Assembly (NCBI RefSeq): GCF_027594825.1
Contig: NZ_CP088930.1
Coordinates: 1,983,019-2,047,018, forward strand
Direction: 5' to 3'
Source: Serratia liquefaciens
Lineage (GTDB): Bacteria; Pseudomonadota; Gammaproteobacteria; Enterobacterales; Enterobacteriaceae
DNA length: 64,000 bases
In this document: positions 17,818 to 26,610 of the stretch, one piece after another
How the letters are laid out: each line of letters opens with the position of its first letter
Numbering within the stretch: the first letter of the stretch is position 1
The notes under the pieces: generated by a model
What the model saw: only the letters and a program-made list of their open reading frames with translations
Told to the model about the DNA's origin: nothing
The model's database searches: none
Made by a program: the position numbers and the translations under genes

Positions 17818-18678
17818 ATGAACCAACTGATGGCAGGTCCGCCGCTCGAACGTCTGTGTTCACCGGCCATTTGGGCCGAGGGGCCGGTGTGGTTGCCCCA
17901 GCAGGACGCGGTGGTGTTCAGCGATGTAAAAGGCAACCGCATGTTCCGCTGGTCACGGCAGGGGGAGCTGAACCTGTGGCGATCGCCGTCGCACTATGCC
18001 AACGGCAACGCGCGTGATGCCGAAGGGCGGGTGATCAGCTGCGAGCACGGACGGCGCGGTATCAGCCGAACCGAAAACAGCGGTGAGGTGCAGATGCTGG
18101 TCGATCGCGTTGACGGCAAGCGTTTTAACTCCCCCAATGACCTGGTGGTTCGTTCCGACGGCACCCTTTGGTTTACCGATCCGCCCTACGGCATTACCGG
18201 TGACGAGGAAGGGTACAAGTCGGAAAGCCAGGTCATCGGCTGCTTCCTTTACTGCTTTGATCCGCGTGACGGCTCGCTGAACATCGCGGCCAGTGACCTG
18301 CAACGCCCTAACGGCCTGGCGTTCTCGCCGGATGAGTCTCTGTTGTATGTCGCGGATATGTCGATCGTCGATTTCCCAACCCTGGGCCGCAGAGAACTGC
18401 GGGTGTATCAGGTCGACGGCCGTGAACTGAACGCCGGACGCCGTTTCGCCACCGTGGCACCCGGCTTCCCGGACGGCTTTTGTGTCGATGAATTCGGTAA
18501 CATTTTTTGCAGCTGTGCCGACGGCGTATTGATCTTCGACAGCCAGGGAAAACGGCTCGGTAAGATCGAAGTGCCGGAGCGGGTTTCCAACTGCACGTTT
18601 GGCGGACCAGACGGCAATGAGTTGTACATCACCGCCACCACTTCGCTGTACCGCAAGATACTGAATACGCCAAGGTAA
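17818..18678 (+). CDS. SMP-30/gluconolactonase-family lactonase
   Basis: SMP-30 family enzymes are six-bladed beta-propellers that hydrolyse sugar lactones with a divalent metal. The 286-residue product keeps the expected metal-site segments: Glu21 in AEGPVWLPQQ, Asn in FNSPNDLVVRSDG, RPNGLAFSPDESLLYVAD and FPDGFCVDEFGNIF. There is no signal peptide, so it acts in the cytoplasm. It has a strong GGAGG site and closes the ABC operon. In a diketogulonate cluster a fitting reaction is opening the lactone of dehydroascorbate or a related aldonolactone; this is inference, and gluconolactone or gulonolactone are equally possible from sequence. Confidence 0.82.
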   Translation: MNQLMAGPPLERLCSPAIWAEGPVWLPQQDAVVFSDVKGNRMFRWSRQGELNLWRSPSHYANGNARDAEGRVISCEHGRRGISRTENSGEVQMLVDRVDGKRFNSPNDLVVRSDGTLWFTDPPYGITGDEEGYKSESQVIGCFLYCFDPRDGSLNIAASDLQRPNGLAFSPDESLLYVADMSIVDFPTLGRRELRVYQVDGRELNAGRRFATVAPGFPDGFCVDEFGNIFCSCADGVLIFDSQGKRLGKIEVPERVSNCTFGGPDGNELYITATTSLYRKILNTPR

Positions 18679-18693
18679 TCAGTCAGAAAGGTT

Positions 18694-18724
18694 AAAGCAG
18701 AGCGGGCAGTTACCGCTCTGCTTT
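18694..18724 (+). terminator. Terminator of the ABC importer-lactonase operon
   Basis: A 12-bp perfect stem (AAAGCAGAGCGG with CCGCTCTGCTTT) closes around a 7-base loop. It starts 15 bases after the lactonase stop and ends in a short T stretch. It separates this operon from the yiaK operon. Confidence 0.8.
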
Positions 18725-18829
18725 GCCACGCCTGAAACACGGTAACGGCGAAAAACGTGCCGGCGATCACAAAACCACCAAGTTAATTTAACCACCTGTT
18801 TTATATAAATAACTTTTTCTTCCCTCGCT

Positions 18830-18858
18830 TTGACTTCACCTGGCCGCAGGTATAGCAT
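18830..18858 (+). promoter_or_regulatory. Putative sigma-70 promoter of the yiaK operon
   Basis: TTGACT at 18830-18835 is 17 bases from TAGCAT at 18853-18858 (alternatively TATAGC at 18851 with 15). The operator-like element begins 5 bases after the -10 box, matching the layout upstream of the ABC operon. Confidence 0.55.
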
Positions 18859-18863
18859 TTATT

Positions 18864-18893
18864 TGAAATGCAATTTCGTATATTGAAATTTAA
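18864..18893. promoter_or_regulatory. Putative YiaJ operator, copy 2
   Basis: The 30-bp element differs at only a few positions from the copy at 13968-13997 and keeps all half sites in phase: GAAAT, AATTTC and GAAATT, with the last two spaced by 7 bases. It ends about 40 bases before the yiaK start and should let one regulator control both operons. Confidence 0.7.
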
Positions 18894-18934
18894 AGAACAC
18901 AAAACAAACAAAAATGCCGTAGCGGAGAACCAGC

Positions 18935-19933
18935 ATGAGAGTGAGTTACAACGATCTGAAACAGGAATTCAAACGCGTGCTGCTGTCGCGGGGCGTGGCA
19001 GAAGCCACCGCCGATGACTGTGCGGGCATGTTCGCCGACACCTCCGCCAACGGCGTTTACTCCCACGGCGTTAACCGTTTCCCACGCTTTATTCAGCAGT
19101 TGGACGCCGGCGATATCGTGCCGGCCGCCGAACCCAGCAAGCTGTTGTCGCTCGGCGCCATTGAACAATGGGACGCGCATCAGGGTATCGGCAATCTCAC
19201 GGCGCGGCGGATGATGGATCGCGCCATGCAGTTGGCTGATAACCACGGTATAGGGCTGGTGGCCCTGCGCAATGCCAACCACTGGATGCGCGGCGGTGGT
19301 TTCGGTTGGCAGGCGGCGGAGAAAGGCTATATCGGCATCTGCTGGACCAACTCGATCGCCGTTATGCCCCCCTGGGGCGCCAAGGAGTGCCGGATCGGCA
19401 CCAACCCGCTGATCGTCGCGGTGCCGGGCAACCCCATCACCATGGTGGATATGTCGATGTCGATGTTCTCCTATGGCGCTTTGGAGCTGAATCGGCTGGC
19501 GGGTAAAACCTTGCCGGTGGACGGCGGTTTCGACAACGACGGCCAATTGACGCGCGATCCGGCCACCATTGAAGAAAACCGTCGCATTTTGCCGATGGGT
19601 TACTGGAAAGGATCCGCGCTGTCGATCGTGCTGGATATGATCGCCACCCTGTTGTCCGGCGGATCCTCAGTAGCGGAAGTGACCGAAGACAACCGCGAAG
19701 AATATGGCGTGTCGCAGGTCTTCATCGCCATTGAGATCGAACGCTTGATCGACGGTGCCACCCGCGATGCCAAACTGCAGCGCATCATGGACTACATCAC
19801 CAACGCAGAACGCGATAACCCGGAGATAGCCATTCGCCTGCCGGGCCATAAATTCCCACGAATCCACGCTGAAAACATGCGTGACGGCATTCCCGTCGAT
19901 GAGCGCGTCTGGGCGCGCATTCAGGCGCTTTAA
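18935..19933 (+). CDS. yiaK: 2,3-diketo-L-gulonate reductase
   Basis: YiaK (DlgD) reduces 2,3-diketo-L-gulonate to 3-keto-L-gulonate with NADH and belongs to the malate/L-lactate dehydrogenase-2 family. The 332-residue product equals E. coli YiaK in length. It retains [29 protein letters not shown] (containing the conserved active-site His), [20 protein letters not shown] and [17 protein letters not shown]. It is the first gene of an operon that continues through sgbE. Confidence 0.96.
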   Translation: MRVSYNDLKQEFKRVLLSRGVAEATADDCAGMFADTSANGVYSHGVNRFPRFIQQLDAGDIVPAAEPSKLLSLGAIEQWDAHQGIGNLTARRMMDRAMQLADNHGIGLVALRNANHWMRGGGFGWQAAEKGYIGICWTNSIAVMPPWGAKECRIGTNPLIVAVPGNPITMVDMSMSMFSYGALELNRLAGKTLPVDGGFDNDGQLTRDPATIEENRRILPMGYWKGSALSIVLDMIATLLSGGSSVAEVTEDNREEYGVSQVFIAIEIERLIDGATRDAKLQRIMDYITNAERDNPEIAIRLPGHKFPRIHAENMRDGIPVDERVWARIQAL

Positions 19934-19946
19934 CAGGAGAGTCACC

Positions 19947-20417
19947 ATGATATTCGGCCATATTGCCCATACTTCGCCGGAGCAGTACCCGGCGCCGGTG
20001 GCCAAAGCCATCGCCTATCTGCAAAGCACCGATTTCAGCGCCCTGCCCGCCGGCCGGTATCAGGATCCTGCCACCGGCTACGTGGTACAGGTGCTGGATC
20101 TGCAGACCCACCAGCCGAGCGATCTGCGGCCCGAGGTGCACCGGGAAAACGTCGACGTGCAATTTCTGGTCAGCGGCACCGAATTGATCGGCGTGGCGGC
20201 GGATCTCGGTAATAACTCGATCCACCAGGATTTGCTGGCGCAGCGCGACATTATTTTTTATCAGCACGTCGCTGATGAATCCTGGTTAACCCTGCGTCCG
20301 GGAAATTTTGCGGTATTTTTCCCGCAGGATGTGCATCGCCCGGCCTGTATTAACCAACAGCCCGGCGATATTCGCAAAGTGGTGGTGAAAATACCGCTGG
20401 CATTATTTAGCGCTTAA
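19947..20417 (+). CDS. yiaL: YhcH/YjgK/YiaL-family protein
   Basis: YiaL-family proteins are small cupin-like beta-barrels found in sugar and sugar-acid operons; the precise reaction is not established. The product has 156 residues (E. coli about 155) with the conserved VHRENVDVQFLVSGTELIG block and FFPQDVHRPACI near the C terminus, whose His and Asp are likely metal or ligand contacts. The ATG at 19947 follows AGGAGAG by 5 bases; the frame is open 22 codons upstream but that part overlaps yiaK. A hairpin follows before the next gene. Confidence 0.93.
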   Translation: MIFGHIAHTSPEQYPAPVAKAIAYLQSTDFSALPAGRYQDPATGYVVQVLDLQTHQPSDLRPEVHRENVDVQFLVSGTELIGVAADLGNNSIHQDLLAQRDIIFYQHVADESWLTLRPGNFAVFFPQDVHRPACINQQPGDIRKVVVKIPLALFSA

Positions 20418-20445
20418 TTAGCCGCAAACGAAAACCTGCAAAAAA

Positions 20446-20465
20446 CACCGGTCCTCAGGCCGGTG
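20446..20465 (+). terminator. Intra-operon hairpin between yiaL and the MFS gene
   Basis: CACCGG and CCGGTG form a 6-bp stem around an 8-base loop in the 118-base gap. There is no T-run, so it may set relative expression or mRNA stability inside the operon rather than stop transcription. Confidence 0.4.
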
Positions 20466-20535
20466 CGGGCGCCCTTGTGCCCAACGCAAACAAAACAATA
20501 AAGCCCGACCCTACAAAATAGCGAAAGGTGTATAG

Positions 20536-21831
20536 ATGAATACAGCCTCTGTTTCCGTTAGCCGCAGCCAGGTCATTCCCAAATTACGCTGGTTGAGAAT
20601 AGTGCCGCCTATTCTTATTACCTGCATCATCTCCTACATGGACCGGGTGAATATTGCCTTCGCCATGCCCGGCGGCATGGACGATGAGCTAGGCATCACC
20701 GCCTCCATGGCCGGCCTGGCCGGCGGCATCTTCTTTATCGGTTATCTGTTTCTGCAGGTGCCGGGTGGCAAGCTGGCGGTGTACGGCAACGGCAAGAAAT
20801 TCATCGGCTGGTCGCTGCTGGCCTGGGCGGTGATTTCGGTACTGACCGGGCTGGTCAGCAATCAATATCAGCTGTTGTTCCTGCGTTTCGCGCTGGGCGT
20901 TTCCGAGGGCGGCATGCTGCCGGTGGTGTTGACCATGATCAGCAACTGGTTCCCGGACAAGGAACGCGGCCGCGCCAACGCCATCGTGATTATGTTCGTG
21001 CCCATTGCCGGTATTCTCACCGCGCCGCTGTCCGGCTGGATCATCACCGCCTGGGACTGGCGCATGCTGTTCCTGGTGGAAGGCGCGCTGTCGCTGGTGG
21101 TGATGGTGCTGTGGTATTTCACCATCAGCAACCGCCCGCAGGAAGCCAAGTGGATTTCACAGGCTGAAAAAGACTACCTGATCAAAACGTTGCATGACGA
21201 ACAGCTGCTGATCAAAGGCAAAACGGTGCGTAACGCCTCGCTGCGCCGGGTGCTGGGCGACAAGATCATGTGGCAGTTGATCATGGTGAACTTCTTCTAT
21301 CAAACCGGGATCTACGGCTACACCCTGTGGCTGCCGACCATTCTCAAGGGGCTGACCAACGGCAACATGGAGCAGGTCGGCATGCTGGCCATCCTGCCCT
21401 ATATCGGCGCCATCTTCGGCATGCTGATCATCTCCACCCTGTCCGATCGTACCGGCAAACGCAAAGTTTTCGTCGCATTGCCGCTGGCCTGCTTCGCCAT
21501 CTGCATGGCTTTGTCGGTGCTGTTAAAGGATCACATCTGGTGGTCTTACGCGGCGCTGGTCGGCTGTGGCGTGTTTATCCAGGCCGCCGCCGGGGTGTTT
21601 TGGACCATTCCTCCCAAACTGTTTAACGCCGAAGTGGCCGGTGGGGCACGCGGCGTGATCAACGCGCTGGGTAACCTCGGTGGCTTCTGCGGCCCGTACA
21701 TGGTCGGCGTCTTGATCAGCCTGTTCAGCAAGGATGCCGGTGTTTACAGCCTAGCGGTATCACTGGCCATCGCTTCGGTACTGGCGCTGATGTTGCCGAA
21801 TAAATGCGACCAAAAAGCGGGGGCCGAATAA
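20536..21831 (+). CDS. MFS transporter of the yia operon (anion:cation symporter type)
   Basis: This is a twelve-segment major facilitator permease of 431 residues. It has the ACS-family segment YMDRVNIAFAMPGG in the first helix region, FALGVSEGGMLPVVLTM in helix 4 and the loop motif SDRTGKRKV between helices 8 and 9. It takes the operon place held by the TRAP importer yiaMNO in E. coli. Klebsiella yia operons are known to carry MFS genes here (yiaX2), and this is a likely functional equivalent, though I cannot confirm orthology from memory. The substrate is probably diketogulonate or a related sugar acid. The stop codon overlaps the lyxK ATG by one base. Confidence 0.88.
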   Translation: MNTASVSVSRSQVIPKLRWLRIVPPILITCIISYMDRVNIAFAMPGGMDDELGITASMAGLAGGIFFIGYLFLQVPGGKLAVYGNGKKFIGWSLLAWAVISVLTGLVSNQYQLLFLRFALGVSEGGMLPVVLTMISNWFPDKERGRANAIVIMFVPIAGILTAPLSGWIITAWDWRMLFLVEGALSLVVMVLWYFTISNRPQEAKWISQAEKDYLIKTLHDEQLLIKGKTVRNASLRRVLGDKIMWQLIMVNFFYQTGIYGYTLWLPTILKGLTNGNMEQVGMLAILPYIGAIFGMLIISTLSDRTGKRKVFVALPLACFAICMALSVLLKDHIWWSYAALVGCGVFIQAAAGVFWTIPPKLFNAEVAGGARGVINALGNLGGFCGPYMVGVLISLFSKDAGVYSLAVSLAIASVLALMLPNKCDQKAGAE

Positions 21832-23309
21832 TGGAATATTGGCTGGGGTTGGACTGCGGCGGCACCTTTATCAAGGCCGGGTTGTATGACCGTCAGGGCA
21901 CCGAGCGGGATATTGCCCGCCGTAATCTGGAGATTATCGCAGCGCAGCCCGGCTGGGCGGAACGAGATATGGCCGCGCTGTGGCGCACTGCCGCCGAAGT
22001 GATCCGGGAAGTGCTGGCTCGCAATAACATCGCCGCCGGCGATATTCAGGCAATAGGCATCTCGGCGCAGGGCAAGGGCGCGTTTTTATTGGACAAACAA
22101 GGCCTGCCGCTGGGCAACGCCATGCTGTCTTCCGATCAGCGCGCATTGACACTGGTGCAGGAGTGGCAAAAACAGGGCGTGCCGCAGGCGCTCTACCAGC
22201 AGACCCGACAAACGCTGTGGACCGGCCACCCGGTGTCGCTGCTGCGCTGGGTCAGGCAACACCAGCCGGAGCGCTATCGCCAAATTGGCAGCGTGTTGAT
22301 GGCGCACGATTATCTGCGTCACTGCCTCACCGGCGAGCTGGCCTGCGAAGAAACCAATATCTCCGAATCCAACCTTTATCAGATGGCCGACGGCCGCTAT
22401 GACCCGGCACTGGCGCAGTTGCTGGGTATTGGCGACATCATGCCCGCGCTGCCACCGATCGTCGGCTCCGCTGAAATCGCCGGCCGCGTCAACGCTGCCG
22501 CGGCCGCGGCGACCGGGCTGCTGCCGGGAACGCCGGTGGTTGGCGGGCTGTTCGACGTGGTATCCACCGCGCTGTGCGCCGGGCTGCAGGACGAAAGCCG
22601 ACTCAATGCGGTGATGGGCACCTGGTCGGTCACCAGCGGCATCACCGACAGCATTGCCGACGGGTTCGATCACCCCTTTGTGTATGGCCGCCACGCGGAG
22701 GCCGGCAAATACATCGTGCACGAAGCCAGCCCCACTTCCGCCGCCAACCTGGAGTGGTTCTGCCGGCAATGGGGCCTGCAAGACTATGCCCAACTTAATG
22801 ACTGGGTAGCGGCGTTGCCAAAGGCCGACAGCAGCCTGCTGTTCGCACCCTTCCTGTATGGCTCCAACGCCGGACTCGGCCTGAGCGCCAGCTTCCACGG
22901 CCTACAGGCCTTCCACCAGCGTGAACACCTGGTGCAGGCGATTTACGAGGGCGTGGTGTTCTGCCATATGACCCATCTCAACCGCATGCGGCAACGTTTT
23001 CCTGCGGCCACCGCGCTGCGCGTCACCGGTGGCCCAGCCAAGTCCGCCCCCTGGATGCAGATGTTCGCCGACGTCAGCGGTCTGCCGGTCGAACTGCCGC
23101 AGGTGGAAGAAACCGGCTGCCTGGGCGCCGCGATGGCGGCCATGGTCGGCAGCGGCGCATTCAGCGACTTCACCGCCGCCCAGCGCGAGCTGGCACCCCG
23201 AATTGAACGGGTGCTGCCGGATGCCTCGGCAAGCGCGGCCTACGGCAAAAAATATCAACGCTATCAGGCGCTGGTTGCGGCACTGCAAACGCTGCAATCC
23301 GCGCAGTAA
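21831..23309 (+). CDS. lyxK: L-xylulose/3-keto-L-gulonate kinase
   Basis: LyxK is an FGGY-family kinase; in the yia pathway it phosphorylates 3-keto-L-gulonate (and L-xylulose) before decarboxylation. The product has 492 residues (E. coli 498). The N-terminal ATPase fold shows LGLDCGGTFIKAGLYD, followed by QPGWAERDMAALW, GISAQGKGAFLLDK and WTGHPVSLLRWV. The second domain has GTPVVGGLFDVVSTALCAG and TGGPAKSAPWMQMFADVSG. The start at 21831 overlaps the MFS stop codon, so the two are translationally coupled. Confidence 0.93.
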   Translation: MEYWLGLDCGGTFIKAGLYDRQGTERDIARRNLEIIAAQPGWAERDMAALWRTAAEVIREVLARNNIAAGDIQAIGISAQGKGAFLLDKQGLPLGNAMLSSDQRALTLVQEWQKQGVPQALYQQTRQTLWTGHPVSLLRWVRQHQPERYRQIGSVLMAHDYLRHCLTGELACEETNISESNLYQMADGRYDPALAQLLGIGDIMPALPPIVGSAEIAGRVNAAAAAATGLLPGTPVVGGLFDVVSTALCAGLQDESRLNAVMGTWSVTSGITDSIADGFDHPFVYGRHAEAGKYIVHEASPTSAANLEWFCRQWGLQDYAQLNDWVAALPKADSSLLFAPFLYGSNAGLGLSASFHGLQAFHQREHLVQAIYEGVVFCHMTHLNRMRQRFPAATALRVTGGPAKSAPWMQMFADVSGLPVELPQVEETGCLGAAMAAMVGSGAFSDFTAAQRELAPRIERVLPDASASAAYGKKYQRYQALVAALQTLQSAQ

Positions 23310-23318
23310 GGAGGCCTT

Positions 23319-23975
23319 ATGAGCAATAAACCGCGCCTGCAGCTGGCGCTCGATCACACCCGGTTAGATGCCGCTCTGCAGACGGCGGAACGCCTGCAGC
23401 CGCACGTCGACATTATCGAGGCCGGCACCATTTTATGCATCAGCGCCGGTATCCAGGCGGTGAGCGCACTGCGCGAGCGCTGTCCGCAACATACGCTGGT
23501 GGCCGACCTGAAAGTGGCCGATGCCGGCGGTACGCTGGCGCAGCAGGCCTTCGGCCACGGTGCCAACTGGATGACCGTCATTTGCGCCGCCCCATTGGCC
23601 ACCATGGCCAGTGCGTTGGAGGTGGCGCAACGACACCAGGGCGAGATCCAGATTGAGCTGTTCGGCCGCTGGACGTTGGAGGATGCCCAACAGTGGCGCG
23701 ACCTCGGTATTCGCCAGGCGATATACCACCGTGGCCGCGACGCGCAGGCCAGCGGGCAAACCTGGAGCCATCAAGATTTGGATCTGATGAAGGCCTTGTC
23801 GGATCTGGGTATTGAGCTGTCGGTGACCGGCGGTATCACGCCGACCGATTTGCCGCTGTTTAAAGACATCGCCGTGACCGCTTTTATCGTCGGCAGAGCA
23901 CTGGCAGAGGCTGTCGATCCGCTGGCCGCCGCCGGACACTTCCGCTCGGCCATTGATGACATCTGGAGAAGTTGA
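23319..23975 (+). CDS. sgbH: 3-keto-L-gulonate-6-phosphate decarboxylase
   Basis: SgbH (YiaQ) converts 3-keto-L-gulonate 6-phosphate to L-xylulose 5-phosphate and CO2. It belongs to the OMP decarboxylase suprafamily. The 218-residue product (E. coli 220) keeps the active-site set seen in family members: Asp11 (LALDH), Glu34 (IIEAGT), and Asp63, Lys65 and Asp68 in the DLKVADAG motif. The C-terminal phosphate-binding region reads [15 protein letters not shown] and [19 protein letters not shown] site lies just upstream. Confidence 0.94.
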   Translation: MSNKPRLQLALDHTRLDAALQTAERLQPHVDIIEAGTILCISAGIQAVSALRERCPQHTLVADLKVADAGGTLAQQAFGHGANWMTVICAAPLATMASALEVAQRHQGEIQIELFGRWTLEDAQQWRDLGIRQAIYHRGRDAQASGQTWSHQDLDLMKALSDLGIELSVTGGITPTDLPLFKDIAVTAFIVGRALAEAVDPLAAAGHFRSAIDDIWRS

Positions 23976-23976
23976 T

Positions 23977-24837
23977 ATGCGTCAGCACCCCTTGGGAATT
24001 TATGAAAAAGCCTTGCCGAAGCACCTGACCTGGCCCGAGCGGCTGGCGCTGGCCAAGGCCTGCGGTTTTGATTTTGTCGAAATGTCGGTGGATGAAAGCG
24101 ACGAACGGTTGGCGCGTCTGAGTTGGAGCAAGGAGCAGCGGTTGTCGTTGGTCAGCGCCATGCTGGAAACCGGCATCAGCATCCCGTCGATGTGCCTGTC
24201 CGGTCATCGCCGCTTTCCCTTCGGCAGCCATGACGATGCGCTGCGTCAGCGTGCCTTCGAGATGATGGAACAGGCGATTCAACTGGCGAAGGACGTCGGC
24301 ATCCGCACCATTCAGCTCGCCGGTTATGACGTCTATTACGAGCCACAGGACGAAAGCACCCTCGCCCGCTTCACCGAAGGGATGCAGTGGGCGGTCGAGC
24401 GCGCCGCCGCAGCGCAGGTGATGCTGGCGGTCGAGATCATGGACACCGCCTTTATGAACTCCATCAGCAAATGGAAGGCTTGGGACACCTGCCTGGCCTC
24501 CCCCTGGTTCACGGTCTATCCGGACGTCGGCAATCTTAGCGCCTGGGGCAATGACGTGGCGCAGGAGTTGGCGCTGGGTATTGACCGCATCGCGGCCATC
24601 CATTTGAAAGACACTTACCCGGTTACTGATAGCTCGCCGGGGCAGTTTCGCGACGTGCCGTTTGGCGAAGGCTGCGTCGACTTCGTCGCCGTATTCCGCA
24701 CCCTGAAACAGCTTAACTACCGCGGTGCTTTCCTGATTGAAATGTGGACCGAAAAAGCCGAAGAGCCGGTGGCCGAGATCGTGCAGGCGCGCCGCTGGAT
24801 CGAACAGAAAATGCAACAAGGGGGTATGACATGCTAA
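23977..24837 (+). CDS. sgbU: L-xylulose-5-phosphate 3-epimerase
   Basis: SgbU (YiaR) epimerises L-xylulose 5-phosphate to L-ribulose 5-phosphate. The 286-residue product equals E. coli SgbU and is a TIM barrel of the xylose-isomerase-like family. Metal-site segments are [10 protein letters not shown] (Glu), [11 protein letters not shown] (Asp), IHLKDTYPV (His) and FLIEMWTE (Glu). The start at 23977 ([14 protein letters not shown]) is preceded by GGAGAAG. It begins 1 base after the sgbH stop and overlaps sgbE by 7 bases. Confidence 0.94.
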   Translation: MRQHPLGIYEKALPKHLTWPERLALAKACGFDFVEMSVDESDERLARLSWSKEQRLSLVSAMLETGISIPSMCLSGHRRFPFGSHDDALRQRAFEMMEQAIQLAKDVGIRTIQLAGYDVYYEPQDESTLARFTEGMQWAVERAAAAQVMLAVEIMDTAFMNSISKWKAWDTCLASPWFTVYPDVGNLSAWGNDVAQELALGIDRIAAIHLKDTYPVTDSSPGQFRDVPFGEGCVDFVAVFRTLKQLNYRGAFLIEMWTEKAEEPVAEIVQARRWIEQKMQQGGMTC

Positions 24838-25532
24838 CGCTGCCGCAGCTTAAACAACAGGTGCTGGAAGCCAACCTGGACCTGCCGCGCCATAACCTGG
24901 TGACCTTCACCTGGGGTAACGTCAGCGCCGTGGATCGCGAACGCGGGCTGGTGGTGATCAAGCCTTCCGGCGTGGAATATGAACACATGACCGTCGAGGA
25001 CATGGTGGTGGTTGATCTCGCCAAGGGGCATACCGTCGAGGGCACCAAAAAGCCCTCCTCCGATACCGCCACTCACCTGGCGCTGTACCGTGAATTCGCC
25101 GACATTGGCGGTATCGTTCACACCCATTCGCGCCACGCTACCATCTGGGCGCAGGCAGGATTGGATATCCCCGCCTGGGGTACCACCCATGCCGATTACT
25201 TCTACGGAGCCATTCCCTGCACCCGCCTGATGACCGAAGACGAAATTGAGCATGAATACGAGCTGGAAACCGGCAAGGTCATTATCGATACCTTCCGCCG
25301 TCGCGGCATCAATCCGAACGCCATTCCGGCAGTATTGGTCAATTCGCACGGGCCGTTCGCCTGGGGCAAGGACGCGCACAGCGCGGTGCATAACGCAGTG
25401 GTGCTGGAAGAAATTGCCTATATGGGGATTTTTTCACGTCAGCTGACACCGGGCATTCACAGCATGCAACCGGCGCTGCTGGATAAACATTACCTGCGCA
25501 AACACGGCAAAAATGCCTACTACGGGCAATAA
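24831..25532 (+). CDS. sgbE: L-ribulose-5-phosphate 4-epimerase
   Basis: SgbE (YiaS) converts L-ribulose 5-phosphate to D-xylulose 5-phosphate, which enters the pentose phosphate pathway. The 233-residue product (E. coli 231) belongs to the class II aldolase/AraD family. Zinc ligands are His97 and His99 in [11 protein letters not shown] and His173 in [10 protein letters not shown]. Other conserved parts are TWGNVSAVD and [10 protein letters not shown]. The start overlaps sgbU by 7 bases; a hairpin follows the stop. This is the last gene of the yia operon. Confidence 0.95.
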   Translation: MLTLPQLKQQVLEANLDLPRHNLVTFTWGNVSAVDRERGLVVIKPSGVEYEHMTVEDMVVVDLAKGHTVEGTKKPSSDTATHLALYREFADIGGIVHTHSRHATIWAQAGLDIPAWGTTHADYFYGAIPCTRLMTEDEIEHEYELETGKVIIDTFRRRGINPNAIPAVLVNSHGPFAWGKDAHSAVHNAVVLEEIAYMGIFSRQLTPGIHSMQPALLDKHYLRKHGKNAYYGQ

Positions 25533-25565
25533 GTCGGCAACGCCTTTCAGTCATCCTTTTGGCAG

Positions 25566-25587
25566 CCAGACGCCGTTCGGCGTCTGG
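25566..25587 (+). terminator. Hairpin ending the yia operon
   Basis: The 9-bp perfect stem CCAGACGCC / GGCGTCTGG with a GTTC tetraloop lies 34 bases past the sgbE stop. It lacks a T-run directly after it, but its position and stem strength suggest an operon end. Confidence 0.6.
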
Positions 25588-25707
25588 TGAAAGCCCCTTT
25601 GCCGGGTTAGCCATTGATCATCCTTTAACAATGCGCCGGGCGGCGACAACTGACTGGCGGCCAAAAATTCGTTATTATCCGCTCCCACTTTCCCGCCGGG
25701 CAGCCTG

Positions 25708-26406
25708 ATGTCTAAGATTATCGATACCTTTATTGCCCCGCCGTGCCATGACCAGATAGAAACGCTGTATCAGGACGAGAGTCTGGTGCTTATCAATAAA
25801 CCCGCCGGGCTGCTAAGCCTCTCGGGGAAAAATCCGCAAAATCTCGATTCGGTGCATCATCGGCTGGTGCAGCTATTTCCCGGCTGTACGCTGGTCCACC
25901 GCCTTGATTTCGGCACTTCCGGGCTGATGGTGATAGCGCGTAATAAAGCGATCAATGCCGCCCTTTGCCAACAGTTCAGTCAGCGTACTGTCACCAAGGT
26001 GTACAGCGCATTGCTCTGCGGGCACCTGAACGACGACGAAGGGGTGATAGATGCCGCGATTGCCAAAGACCCGACGCTGTTCCCGCTGATGTCGATTTGC
26101 TCAATCCACGGCAAGCCCGCTCGCTCACGCTATCGGGTCGTTGAACGCACTTATCGCGAGTTGAAAGACGGGACGTTACTGCCGTTGACGCGGGTACAGT
26201 TAATGCCGGAGACCGGGCGAACCCATCAACTGCGTATCCACTGCCGGCAGTTGGGCCACCCTATTTTGGGCTGTGATCTGTATGGCGGCCGTCTGCTGCC
26301 AGGCACCGAAGGGACGCCGCGATTGATGCTGCACGCCAGCGAACTGCATTTCGTTCATCCTGTCAGTGAAGAAAAGATCAAAGCCCATAATGCCAGCCCG
26401 TTCTGA
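25708..26406 (+). CDS. RluA-family pseudouridine synthase
   Basis: RluA-family enzymes isomerise specific uridines in rRNA or tRNA to pseudouridine. The 232-residue product carries the catalytic motif HRLDFGTSGLMV with the active-site Asp at residue 67. It also has the family blocks LINKPAGLLSLSG, PETGRTHQLRIHCRQLGHPILG and MLHASEL. There is no S4 domain. Length and layout resemble RluA, but the RNA target cannot be read from sequence, and this locus is not where E. coli rluA lies. The ribosome site is weak. It is flanked by the yia operon and an MFS gene on the same strand with separate promoters likely. Confidence 0.85.
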   Translation: MSKIIDTFIAPPCHDQIETLYQDESLVLINKPAGLLSLSGKNPQNLDSVHHRLVQLFPGCTLVHRLDFGTSGLMVIARNKAINAALCQQFSQRTVTKVYSALLCGHLNDDEGVIDAAIAKDPTLFPLMSICSIHGKPARSRYRVVERTYRELKDGTLLPLTRVQLMPETGRTHQLRIHCRQLGHPILGCDLYGGRLLPGTEGTPRLMLHASELHFVHPVSEEKIKAHNASPF

Positions 26407-26610
26407 GAGCGAGAGAATTTAAGCCGTTTTGTCTGAAACAGAACGGCTCATCTCAGCGCATCGCTGCAAGCCCCCGGCTCTGGTGTATACTCAGACTTTC
26501 TGCACCCTGCCAGCCACAGCGGCTTTGGTTCAGGCCCGTTTCAGCAAGAGCCTGACGCCTGCACAGCCCTCCAGCCAGCTCCACACAAGCCTAATTAAAG
26601 TGGAACCCCC

